A DNA stretch of 64,000 nt from JBELHR01 sp049606855 (GTDB lineage Bacteria; Bacteroidota; Bacteroidia; Flavobacteriales; Flavobacteriaceae): positions 1 through 64,000 of the forward strand of contig JBMYVY010000007.1 in assembly GCA_049606855.1 (NCBI GenBank), given 5' to 3'. Positions 1 to 7,917 of this stretch are shown piece by piece (the stretch's first letter is position 1; every line of letters begins with the position of its first letter). Under the pieces are notes generated by a model. It did not search any database. It was not told where the DNA came from and worked only from the letters and a program-made list of their open reading frames with translations. The translations under genes were made by a program, and so were the position numbers.

Positions 1-262
1 AATATTTTTGTACAATTTCTCGGTGCTCTTTGGATGACAAATCAAAATTCTCGACAAGCTTGTTTGCCGCTACTGGAGACGCGCTGCCAATTTGATTAGG
101 AGTATTGTACTGAACAAAGTGTAAATCCACAGCAGCCGGACCTTGATCAAATACAAGATAAAGATCATCTTTTATTTGAACATATGAGATGCTGCCTTTA
201 AAGTAGTTTGATTCATCCTTTTTGAAAGCGGAAAAACCATAATAATCCAACAAGGTCTCCAT
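1..262 (-). CDS. Hypothetical protein, 3' end cut by window edge
   Basis: The reading frame opens with ATG at 262 and stays open to base 1, giving 87 residues (starting METLLDYYGFSAFKKDES). I do not recognise a family. It begins 2 bases after the clpS stop codon, so it is probably the last visible gene of a tpiA-prmA-clpS transcript. The visible part shows no signal peptide or membrane segment, which suggests a soluble cytosolic protein. It is too short for a length-filtered ORF list because of the edge. It is likely real given the tight spacing and continuous frame; function unknown. Confidence 0.6.
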   Translation of the reverse strand, partial: METLLDYYGFSAFKKDESNYFKGSISYVQIKDDLYLVFDQGPAAVDLHFVQYNTPNQIGSASPVAANKLVENFDLSSKEHREIVQKY

Positions 263-264
263 AA

Positions 265-543
265 TTATTTAATTTTTGCTTTTAACCCAAAATTAGCCAA
301 TTGCTCCCTCATAGGCTTTAAAACTTTAAGGGCATCAGATTTCACAGTGCACTTCCCTTTATAGTGAACCAAAATAGTGCATTGTTCAGCTTGTTCCAAA
401 CTGTGCTTACAAACGAGCATAAGGCATTCTATCACGAAATCAAATGTATTGTGATCGTCATTATAAAGTACTAACTCTCTTTCCTTATCCAAGTCTTCAG
501 CGACCTGAACATCCTCTTCATATTGTTCTAAACCACTTATCAT
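265..543 (-). CDS. clpS: ATP-dependent Clp protease adaptor ClpS
   Basis: ClpS delivers N-degron substrates to the ClpAP or ClpCP protease in the cytosol. The 92-residue length matches the family. The N-end binding pocket is visible: NDD at residues 28-30 corresponds to the Asn-Asp-Asp region of E. coli ClpS, and the basic patch VHYKGKC at 59-65 supplies the conserved His (H60). The N-terminal 20 residues are acidic and variable, as usual. Its ATG overlaps the prmA stop by 4 bases (ATGA), so the two are translationally coupled. Identification is firm at family level. Confidence 0.93.
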   Translation of the reverse strand: MISGLEQYEEDVQVAEDLDKERELVLYNDDHNTFDFVIECLMLVCKHSLEQAEQCTILVHYKGKCTVKSDALKVLKPMREQLANFGLKAKIK

Positions 544-1373
544 TTTTTAACAAACTTAGCAGCATTCCAATTATTTCTATCCAAAACCGAAATAAAGGAC
601 ATTCCTAATTGTTCCGCTTTTTCTTTTATTAAATCTAAATCTTCACTGTAGAACCCACTTAACAAAAGTACCCCACCAGACATCAAAGTCTCAATATAAG
701 CAGGCATGTCTTCTAATAAGATATTTCGATTGATATTGGCAATTACCAAATCATAGGATCTGTCTTGCAATAACTCAACTGCTCCGTGCTCAGCTCTAAT
801 ATATTTAGCATTATTTCTTTCAATATTCTCAATCGCATTTTCAAAACACCATTGATCAATATCTATAGCATCTACTGCACTGGCCCCTCTCATTTCGGAA
901 AATATGGCCAAAATACCTGTTCCCGAGCCCATGTCCAATACTTTCTTCCCAGTCAGATCCAAGTCGAGCAGATGTTGTATCATTAAATGAGTCGTCTCGT
1001 GATGACCTGTCCCAAAACTCATTTTTGGTTCAATCACTATCTCGTAAGCTAAGTCTCTATGCGGATGAAAAGGTGCACGGATATATACTTTTCCGTCGAC
1101 CTCAAGTGGGTCAAAATTCTTTTCCCACTGTTCATTCCAATTAACTTGCTCTATGTTTTTAATTTCATAGGTGATTTCAAATTCTCCTGAATTCAGTACA
1201 TAAACTCCCTTTAAAAGTTTAGGATCCCATGTCTCTTCCGGAATATACGCCTCGAGTTTCCCTTCCTCTTCAACAAAAGACTCAAATTCCAGTTGCCCCA
1301 ACTCGGCTACAAGCGCCTCGCTAACAGCAGGAAAATTTTCAAACTTAAAATATACACCTATGTAATTGCTCAT
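540..1373 (-). CDS. prmA: Ribosomal protein L11 methyltransferase
   Basis: PrmA trimethylates lysines of ribosomal protein L11 using S-adenosylmethionine in the cytosol. The protein has 277 residues, normal for PrmA. The signature IEPKMSFGTGHHETT precedes the SAM-binding motif I (VLDMGSGTGILAIF, about residue 146), and a motif IV equivalent is seen as VIANINRNILLED. The ATG directly abuts the tpiA stop, and the 3' end overlaps clpS, so it sits inside a compact operon. The grouping with tpiA and clpS is one I know from flavobacteria (recollection, not checked). Confidence 0.93.
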   Translation of the reverse strand: MSNYIGVYFKFENFPAVSEALVAELGQLEFESFVEEEGKLEAYIPEETWDPKLLKGVYVLNSGEFEITYEIKNIEQVNWNEQWEKNFDPLEVDGKVYIRAPFHPHRDLAYEIVIEPKMSFGTGHHETTHLMIQHLLDLDLTGKKVLDMGSGTGILAIFSEMRGASAVDAIDIDQWCFENAIENIERNNAKYIRAEHGAVELLQDRSYDLVIANINRNILLEDMPAYIETLMSGGVLLLSGFYSEDLDLIKEKAEQLGMSFISVLDRNNWNAAKFVKK

Positions 1374-2135
1374 TTATATGGCTTTTACTATCGCTAAGAA
1401 ATCTTCAGACTTCAATGCAGCTCCTCCAATTAAACCACCATCTACATCTGGCTTAGAAAAAATCTCTTGAGCATTGGCTGGTTTAACACTACCTCCGTAT
1501 AAGATAGAAACTCTATTTGCAATTTCATCTCCATACTTCTCAGCAATCACCTTTCTTATATGAGCATGCATTTCTTGAGCTTGCTCTGGAGACGCTGTTT
1601 CTCCTGTTCCAATAGCCCATACCGGTTCATATGCAAGAATAATTGAGTTCCAATCAATCTTATCCAAGTGAAATAATCCATTTTGTATTTGTGTCTTAAC
1701 CACATCAAAATGACGCTCTGATTGACGCTCTTCAAGAACTTCTCCGAAACAAAATATCGGGGTTAATTCATGTCTAAGTGCTGTAGATACTTTTTCAGCC
1801 AAAATTTGATCAGTCTCGCCAAAATATTCACGACGCTCAGAGTGCCCAAGAATCACGTAATTGATATTTAGCGCAGTCAACATGCTAGCAGAAATTTCAC
1901 CGGTATACGCCCCGCTTTCGGCTTGGTGCATATTTTGTGCAGATACCTCCAAAACAGACCCCTCGGCAGTATCAATTACCGAAGAAAGATTAATTGAAGT
2001 CGGCGCAACAATCACATCTGTATTTACTAAGGTTAATTTCTCTAATGCTTTTACTAATTCCGCAGCCAATTGTTTAGACTCTTTCGCAGTCTTATTCATT
2101 TTCCAATTTCCAGCTACAACTTTACGTCTCATCAT
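1374..2135 (-). CDS. tpiA: Triosephosphate isomerase
   Basis: TpiA interconverts dihydroxyacetone phosphate and glyceraldehyde 3-phosphate in glycolysis. The 253-residue TIM barrel carries the catalytic Lys in GNWKMNK near the N-terminus, the catalytic His in ILGHSERREYF, the catalytic Glu in AYEPVWAIGTG, and the phosphate-binding loop LYGGSVKPANA. There are two consecutive ATG codons (2135 and 2132); either may be used. It is the first gene of a minus-strand operon continuing into prmA and clpS, with a TATATTTG box about 28 bases upstream. Confidence 0.96.
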   Translation of the reverse strand: MMRRKVVAGNWKMNKTAKESKQLAAELVKALEKLTLVNTDVIVAPTSINLSSVIDTAEGSVLEVSAQNMHQAESGAYTGEISASMLTALNINYVILGHSERREYFGETDQILAEKVSTALRHELTPIFCFGEVLEERQSERHFDVVKTQIQNGLFHLDKIDWNSIILAYEPVWAIGTGETASPEQAQEMHAHIRKVIAEKYGDEIANRVSILYGGSVKPANAQEIFSKPDVDGGLIGGAALKSEDFLAIVKAI

Positions 2136-2162
2136 CGTGATTTACTTTTTTGATTAACTACA

Positions 2163-2170
2163 CAAATATA
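2163..2170 (-). promoter_or_regulatory. Putative -7 box (TATATTTG) of tpiA operon
   Basis: Read on the minus strand the site is TATATTTG, an exact match to the Bacteroidota TAnnTTTG element. It lies 27 bases from the tpiA ATG. I see no clear TTG or TTTG -33 element at the usual distance, so this is a prediction. Confidence 0.5.
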
Positions 2171-2230
2171 AGGTTTATCCCCTGATAATTCCTTAAATAG
2201 GAGCAATAAAACGATAACGTTTTCGACCGA

Positions 2231-3346
2231 TTAAGACAACTTCACTCGAGGGTCTAACCAAGCATATCCAAGATCTACAAGAACATTTAAAAAAATAAAT
2301 ATAGAAGAAATACACAGCACGCTACCCATTATCACAGGTAAATCTAGGGTGTTTAAAGCCGCCACTATTTCTTTACCTATTCCGTTCCAATTAAAGATGT
2401 ATTCCACAAAAACTGCTCCTGCAAGCATAGAGGCAAACCAACCAGAAATTGCCGTGATTACCGGGTTCAAAGCATTTCGAAAAGCATGAAAGAAAACCAC
2501 TTTAAAAGAACTTAAGCCCTTGGCTCGCGCCGTCCTTATATAGTCCTGACTTAATACTTCAAGAAGGGAGGATCGCATCAATTGAATCACAACTCCCAGT
2601 GGCCGAATTCCCAGAACAATCGCAGGAAGTATTAGGTTCCTTAGAACTAAATGCCTTCCCTCTCCGAAGTCATCAATTTCATACAAGTTACCGCTCATAC
2701 TCAAACCTGTATATTGTTTTAATAAAAAACCAAATACCCAGGCAAATATAATCGCGGTAAAAAAACTCGGTAAACTCAGTCCAACAGTACTGATTACTGC
2801 AATCAGTCTATCCACCCATGAATTGGCATAAAGCGCTGATATCGCCCCCAAAAATAGCCCCAACAACAATGAAATACCTATTGCAGAGCAGGCTAGTATT
2901 GCAGTATTGGGAAGCGTTTCACCAATGATTTCACTCACTTTTTTATCCCCTTTTTGAAAAGAGGTTCTCAAATAAGGATACTTCAAAACTAAAAAGCCAT
3001 TTCCAAGCTTCTGTTCAATAATCACAGAATAGCTTGATACATCCATGTGGTAGGAAACTGGAGATAAATCATTTAAGTAATTCAGATATTGAGTGGAGAT
3101 CGGTTTATCGAAGCCGTATTTTTCCTTGATTCGTTGCATTTGTTCACTGTCCTCTCTTTGATCGAGCATCATTCTAGCAGGATCACCAGGCAGAATTGTA
3201 AATAAAAAAAACACTACCGTCACCACCCCAAATAAGGTAAGGAAGGCATAGCCGATTTTTTGAAGTATATAGGTAACCAATGAAAGTCTTTTTACAAATA
3301 AAATAATAATCTCAAGTGAAAACAATAAAATTGGTAATTTTGTCAA
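2231..3346 (-). CDS. DppB/OppB-type ABC transporter permease
   Basis: This is an integral membrane permease of the peptide/nickel ABC importer class. After the first membrane helix (TLFGVVTVVFFLFTILPGDP) comes a large external loop, then a run of helices and the permease coupling motif RTARAKGLSSFKVVFFHAFRN near residue 275. It has 371 residues at most. The first 22 residues extend beyond the family and overlap a possible pyrF promoter box, so the true start may be lower, for instance a TTG at 3280. No ATPase, DppC or binding protein gene is adjacent, so its partners must be elsewhere. Substrate cannot be told; peptides are likely. Confidence 0.85.
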   Translation of the reverse strand: MTKLPILLFSLEIIILFVKRLSLVTYILQKIGYAFLTLFGVVTVVFFLFTILPGDPARMMLDQREDSEQMQRIKEKYGFDKPISTQYLNYLNDLSPVSYHMDVSSYSVIIEQKLGNGFLVLKYPYLRTSFQKGDKKVSEIIGETLPNTAILACSAIGISLLLGLFLGAISALYANSWVDRLIAVISTVGLSLPSFFTAIIFAWVFGFLLKQYTGLSMSGNLYEIDDFGEGRHLVLRNLILPAIVLGIRPLGVVIQLMRSSLLEVLSQDYIRTARAKGLSSFKVVFFHAFRNALNPVITAISGWFASMLAGAVFVEYIFNWNGIGKEIVAALNTLDLPVIMGSVLCISSIFIFLNVLVDLGYAWLDPRVKLS

Positions 3347-3356
3347 AAACTACTTC

Positions 3357-4169
3357 ATGAACAGAGCCCAATTGGTCGATCAAATTAATAAGAAGCAATC
3401 CTTTTTATGTATTGGATTAGATGTTGATTTAGAAAAAATTCCAGAACACCTGTTGAAAACAGAAGACCCCATTTTTGAGTTTAATAAACAAATTATTGAT
3501 GCGACTGCTGACTTGGCTGTTGCCTATAAACCAAATACAGCTTTTTATGAAGCTTATGGAATAGCGGGTTGGAAATCACTGTCAAAGACCATTGCTTACC
3601 TCAATGAAAATTACCCTGAAATCTTTACCATCGCCGATGCAAAAAGAGGCGATATCGGAAATACCAGTACCCGTTATGCAAAAGCCTTTTTTGAAGATTT
3701 AGCTTTTGATTCCGTAACCGTTGCGCCTTATATGGGCTCAGATTCTGTGGAACCCTTTTTGGCTTTTGACGATAAGTTCACCATTATGCTTGCCTTGACC
3801 TCTAATAAAGGAGGTTTGGATTTTCAAGGATTAGAAGTTCAATCGGAGCAAGCATTATATCAGAGGGTCATCAAAACCTCCTTAGATTGGAAAAATTCAA
3901 ACCAACTTATGTATGTTGTTGGAGCGACCAAGGCTTCTTATTTTGAAGAAATTCGTAAAATCATTCCAGATCATTTCTTATTAGTTCCTGGTGTGGGGGC
4001 TCAAGGCGGAAGCTTAGAAGATGTTTGCAAATACGGATTAAACAAGGACAAAGGACTACTTATAAATTCATCAAGAGGTATTATTTACGCCGGTAAGGGA
4101 AAAGATTTTGCTGAGCAAAGCAGAAAGGCCGCCCAAGAGCTTCAAACAAAAATGCAAGCTTATTTCTAG
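3357..4169 (+). CDS. pyrF: Orotidine 5'-phosphate decarboxylase
   Basis: PyrF converts OMP to UMP, the last step of de novo pyrimidine synthesis. The 270-residue length and the catalytic stretch DAKRGDIGNTSTRYA place it in the long-type (type 2) OMP decarboxylases common in Bacteroidota and mycobacteria. The substrate loops VAYKPNTAFYEA and LVPGVGAQGG are present. It is divergent from the permease gene with only 10 bases between the annotated starts. The stop codon's last base is the first base of the GTG start of the next gene, indicating translational coupling. Confidence 0.95.
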   Translation: MNRAQLVDQINKKQSFLCIGLDVDLEKIPEHLLKTEDPIFEFNKQIIDATADLAVAYKPNTAFYEAYGIAGWKSLSKTIAYLNENYPEIFTIADAKRGDIGNTSTRYAKAFFEDLAFDSVTVAPYMGSDSVEPFLAFDDKFTIMLALTSNKGGLDFQGLEVQSEQALYQRVIKTSLDWKNSNQLMYVVGATKASYFEEIRKIIPDHFLLVPGVGAQGGSLEDVCKYGLNKDKGLLINSSRGIIYAGKGKDFAEQSRKAAQELQTKMQAYF

Positions 4170-4954
4170 TGGAAATTAATTCTATTGACCATATTGATAT
4201 CCATAAAAGGCCCAAGCGAATTGTTTCCCTTGTCCCTTCCATAACAGAATTACTCGTAGACTTAAATCTTGAAGATGAATTACTCGGAATCACCAAGTTC
4301 TGTACATATCCAAGCCATTTAAAAAAAACGAAAACTATTGTTGGTGGAACAAAAGAAGTTCATTTTGACAAAATCAAAGCACTCCAGCCCGACTTAATTA
4401 TCTGCAATAAAGAAGAGAACACCAAGGAAATAGTGATGGAGGCAGAAAAAATTGCTCCAGTATTTGTGTGCGATTTAAAAGAGGTGGATGAAAACCCTTC
4501 ATTATTTTTAAGTATTGGAAAATTAACTCATCGCAATTTTGAAGCGAGAAACTTAGTGGATAAATTTAATTTTGCTCGGGATCAATTTGAGCAATTTATC
4601 AAAACTGAGCCCGAGCGTTCAGTTGCTTATTTTATTTGGGCCAAACCTTGGATGGTTGCCGGTAGTCAAACCTATATCAATTCAGTTTTAAAATTAAATC
4701 ACTTTAAAAATGTATACGCTAATCTAGAGCGTTATCCTGTGGTAGAAATTAAAAAATTCAGAATGCAAGGTGATGCAGACTATGTGTTATTTCCCGATGA
4801 ACCTTTTCCGTTTAAGGATGAGCACGCTTTTGAGTTAGGACGATTTACCCACCACGCAAAAACCGTTTTTATTGACGGTTCTTATTTCTCTTGGTATGGG
4901 TCTAGAAGCATAAAAGCTTTTAAATACTTCAAGAAAGTAATTAAAAGCCTTTAA
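4169..4954 (+). CDS. BtuF-like (Peripla_BP_2) metal/cobalamin-binding protein without signal peptide
   Basis: This 261-residue protein resembles the helical-backbone receptors that bind cobalamin or iron-siderophores: RIVSLVPSITELLVDLN near the N-terminus, then GGTKEVHFDKIKALQPDLII, and a C-terminal lobe (VLFPDEPFPFKDEHAFEL). Family members normally have a signal peptide or lipobox; here the N-terminus MEINSIDHIDIHKRPKR is hydrophilic, so the protein should stay in the cytosol. The start is GTG at 4169, overlapping the pyrF stop by one base; no upstream alternative supplying a signal exists in that frame. No BtuC or BtuD gene is adjacent. The ligand is inferred from family only. Confidence 0.8.
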   Translation: MEINSIDHIDIHKRPKRIVSLVPSITELLVDLNLEDELLGITKFCTYPSHLKKTKTIVGGTKEVHFDKIKALQPDLIICNKEENTKEIVMEAEKIAPVFVCDLKEVDENPSLFLSIGKLTHRNFEARNLVDKFNFARDQFEQFIKTEPERSVAYFIWAKPWMVAGSQTYINSVLKLNHFKNVYANLERYPVVEIKKFRMQGDADYVLFPDEPFPFKDEHAFELGRFTHHAKTVFIDGSYFSWYGSRSIKAFKYFKKVIKSL

Positions 4955-4955
4955 A

Positions 4956-5102
4956 CTATACTCGGTCTGTGTTTTTATCGTATCCGTAAGGGCAATGCCT
5001 ACAGCTGCTCTTGCAGCAATATCCACGTTTTAAATGATAGGCTTCGGTAAATACGCGATACCCTTCTTCAGATAGATAATAATCCTCTTTTTCTAATGGC
5101 AT
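4956..5102 (-). CDS. DUF5522-like 48-residue Cys-rich protein
   Basis: This small gene encodes 48 residues (start MPLEKEDYYLSEEGYRVF, end YGYDKNTDRV). Its core GYCCKSSCRHCPYGY has four cysteines and a His in the pattern I associate with DUF5522, a short domain found in Bacteroidota and proteobacteria that looks suited to bind a metal or Fe-S cluster. Its ATG shares a base with the TAA of the upstream lipoprotein gene (TAATG), so it is translationally coupled to it. It is convergent with the BtuF-like gene, leaving one base between the stops. Function unknown. Confidence 0.75.
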   Translation of the reverse strand: MPLEKEDYYLSEEGYRVFTEAYHLKRGYCCKSSCRHCPYGYDKNTDRV

Positions 5103-5662
5103 TATTCTGCATTAACATTGGGATACTGATTCAAAATCTTTCCCACAAACTCGTTTATTCTTTTTTCTTTCTTAGATCCAGTTGCCTGACTAACTGCACC
5201 TGCTCCAATTCCTTGCCAATACAACTCGCGCTTATCTACATCTATAAAATCGATAAAAATAGTCCCTTCTGTGTATTGATCTATACTGATATTATTTGGC
5301 CCATAAAACCCTGGTCCACCCCACCAATAAGGATTCCATCCATAATAGCCGTAACCGTACATATTGTTTTGGTATACGTTTATTTTCTCTTTGGTTTTTG
5401 TAAACACATTAATCATGAAATCAGGGTCAGTACTTTTGGTAAACCCTTTGGTTTGCATTTCCCGGTCGATAGCTCTTAATAGACGCTTTTTGTCTAAATC
5501 AGACATGTCTAATTTATCCACACCAGGCTTGTAAAATGCAAAGGTTTTGTAGTCGGAAAGATTAACTTTCGCATCGTAATCACTAGCAACTTTTACGGAA
5601 TTGCATGAGTTCAATCCAAATAAAAGCACGGTACTTAACAACAATGATTTTAAAGTTTTCAT
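5102..5662 (-). CDS. DUF4136 lipoprotein
   Basis: This 186-residue protein has a type II signal peptide ending in the lipobox LNSC (Cys at about residue 20), so it should be membrane anchored. The mature part matches DUF4136: VKVASDYDAKVNLSDYKTFA followed by an Asp-rich helix and a Tyr/Gly/Trp-rich stretch (YGYGYYGWNPYWWGGP, around residue 103), then GTIFIDFIDVDKRELYWQG. The role of the family is unknown. It follows hutU by 17 bases on the same strand and overlaps the DUF5522 gene. Confidence 0.88.
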   Translation of the reverse strand: MKTLKSLLLSTVLLFGLNSCNSVKVASDYDAKVNLSDYKTFAFYKPGVDKLDMSDLDKKRLLRAIDREMQTKGFTKSTDPDFMINVFTKTKEKINVYQNNMYGYGYYGWNPYWWGGPGFYGPNNISIDQYTEGTIFIDFIDVDKRELYWQGIGAGAVSQATGSKKEKRINEFVGKILNQYPNVNAE

Positions 5663-5679
5663 AGTTAGATTTTTTTTGG

Positions 5680-7665
5680 TTAAAACAGGGAATCATCCAC
5701 TGCACTTGGCAAAGTCACCTTTAACAAAGGCTCTTGTTCCATTGCTCTTTTAATCGCAAAGGTAGCTCCTTCATTTCTAGCCCAATTCCTTCTAGAGATG
5801 CCGTTGTTCACATCCCAGAAAAGCATAGAACTCAAACGTTTGTCTGCCTCTTTACTTCCATCAAGTACCATGCCAAAACCTCCATTAATAACTTCTCCCC
5901 AGCCTACACCTCCACCATTGTGAATAGAAACCCAAGTTGCTCCTCTAAAGGAATCACCAATTACATTTTGAATCGCCATATCCGCTGTAAAGCGAGATCC
6001 ATCATATATATTTGAAGTTTCACGATAAGGAGAATCTGTACCAGAGACATCGTGATGATCTCTACCCAGTACAACAGGACCTATTTCACCGGCTGCGATA
6101 GCGCGATTAAAAGCTTTTGCTATTTCGATACGTCCTTGAGCATCTGCGTACAATATTCGAGCCTGAGAGCCAACCACAAGTTTATTTTCTTGAGCCCCTT
6201 TAATCCATTGGATATTATCTTCCATTTGCTGCTTGATCTCATTTGGAGCAGTTTTGATCATTTGCTCAAGAACTTCACAGGCGATATCATCCGTCTTTTG
6301 AAGATCTGCTGCTTTCCCTGAGGCGCATACCCATCTAAATGGTCCGAACCCATAATCAAAACACATCGGCCCCATAATATCCTGAACATAGGAAGGGTAT
6401 TTGAAATCTATATTATTTTCCGCCATAATATCTGCACCCGCTCTAGAAGCCTCTAATAAAAAGGCGTTTCCATAATCGAAAAAATAGGTTCCTTTGGCGG
6501 TGTGTTTATTAATGGCGTCGGCTTGTCTTCTCAATGAAGCCTCTACCTCTTTTTTAAATTTTTCTGGGTTCTCTGCCATCATCTCATTTGCCTGGTCAAA
6601 AGTTAGCCCTACCGGGTAATACCCTCCTGCCCATGGATTGTGTAATGAGGTTTGATCAGAACCCAAGTCGATATAAAGACCAACCTTATCAAAATGTTCC
6701 CATACATCTACAATATTCCCTTGATAGGCTATGGAAACAATTTCCTTATTCGCTTTGGCCTCCCTTACTCTTAATTCAAGAAGGTGAAGGTCGTCAATTA
6801 CTTCATCGACCCAACCTTGTTCATGTCTGGTTTGAGTCGCTTTTGGATTGACCTCAGCACAAACCGTAATACAACCTGCAATATTCCCAGCTTTTGGTTG
6901 CGCTCCAGACATTCCACCAAGCCCTGCAGTTAGAAATAATTTTCCTCCAAGTCCCTGTGTTCCATCCCCAAGTTTACGCCCAGCATTTAAAACAGTTATC
7001 GTTGTCCCATGGACAATTCCTTGAGGTCCAATATACATATAACTCCCTGCGGTCATTTGACCGTATTGAGTAACTCCTAAAGCATTGTACTTCTCCCAGT
7101 CATCAGGTTTGGAATAATTCGGGATCATCATACCATTAGTCACCACAACTCGTGGGGCATCTTTATGAGAAGGGAATAATCCCATCGGATGACCTGAATA
7201 CATTACTAAAGTTTGTTCATCGGTCATTTCCGATAAGTATTGCATGCACAATAGATATTGAGCCCAGTTTTGAAAAACAGCCCCATTTCCTCCATAAGTA
7301 ATCAACTCATGAGGATGCTGTGCAACTGCATAATCCAAATTATTTTGAATCATCAACATAATGGCTTTGGCTTGTTCACTCTTACCAGGGTAGTCCTCAA
7401 CTGGACGAGCATACATCCTGTAATCAGGACGGAAACGATACATATATATCCTTCCGTATTGCTCAAGTTCCTGGCGGAATTCCGGCAATAAAACTGCATG
7501 ATCTTTTGGGTCAAAATAACGCAACGCATTTCTCAAAGCCAATTCCTTTTCTTGGTCAGACAAGATATCTTTGCGTTTTGGTGCGTGATTAATTGATGTG
7601 TCATAAGGTTTTGCCTCGGGAAGTCGAGTCGGTATACCTTGAAGTATTTGTGATTTAAAGTCCAT
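5680..7665 (-). CDS. hutU: Urocanate hydratase
   Basis: HutU converts urocanate to imidazolone propionate in histidine degradation, using tightly bound NAD+. The 661-residue length is that of the longer urocanase type. Recognisable parts are the NAD-binding region (YSGHPMGLFPSH, GTTITVLNAGRKLG, FLTAGLGGMSGAQPKAG) and the C-terminal active-site region containing MCFDYGFGPFRWVCASG with its cysteines, followed by VLGRDHHDVSGTDSPYRE. No hutH, hutI or hutG is nearby, so the pathway genes are dispersed. It is divergent from icmF and may be cotranscribed with the DUF4136 lipoprotein downstream. Confidence 0.95.
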   Translation of the reverse strand: MDFKSQILQGIPTRLPEAKPYDTSINHAPKRKDILSDQEKELALRNALRYFDPKDHAVLLPEFRQELEQYGRIYMYRFRPDYRMYARPVEDYPGKSEQAKAIMLMIQNNLDYAVAQHPHELITYGGNGAVFQNWAQYLLCMQYLSEMTDEQTLVMYSGHPMGLFPSHKDAPRVVVTNGMMIPNYSKPDDWEKYNALGVTQYGQMTAGSYMYIGPQGIVHGTTITVLNAGRKLGDGTQGLGGKLFLTAGLGGMSGAQPKAGNIAGCITVCAEVNPKATQTRHEQGWVDEVIDDLHLLELRVREAKANKEIVSIAYQGNIVDVWEHFDKVGLYIDLGSDQTSLHNPWAGGYYPVGLTFDQANEMMAENPEKFKKEVEASLRRQADAINKHTAKGTYFFDYGNAFLLEASRAGADIMAENNIDFKYPSYVQDIMGPMCFDYGFGPFRWVCASGKAADLQKTDDIACEVLEQMIKTAPNEIKQQMEDNIQWIKGAQENKLVVGSQARILYADAQGRIEIAKAFNRAIAAGEIGPVVLGRDHHDVSGTDSPYRETSNIYDGSRFTADMAIQNVIGDSFRGATWVSIHNGGGVGWGEVINGGFGMVLDGSKEADKRLSSMLFWDVNNGISRRNWARNEGATFAIKRAMEQEPLLKVTLPSAVDDSLF

Positions 7666-7688
7666 TATTTTTCACGGTTGAATTCGCA

Positions 7689-7696
7689 CAAATATA
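7689..7696 (-). promoter_or_regulatory. Putative -7 box (TATATTTG) of hutU
   Basis: The minus-strand sequence TATATTTG fits the Bacteroidota TAnnTTTG element and ends 23 bases before the hutU ATG. No convincing -33 element is seen. The rest of the 252-base hutU-icmF gap is AT-rich, with no riboswitch-like or repeat structure that I can recognise. Confidence 0.45.
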
Positions 7697-7917
7697 AATC
7701 AAATACTCGGATTTCTACGAAGAATAAAACAACTTAATCAGGCTTTGTTTTTTGCAAATAATTTACTCAAAACAATACTTAAATGAAAATTGGTTAATAA
7801 AACATAATAAAATGATTCAATAAATACGAATACTATATCTATAAATTGTAATTAAGCTAAAGAAAATTGATTAGAAAAAACAGAAAAAGACTTATCTTGG
7901 CCTAACAACAAACAAAC

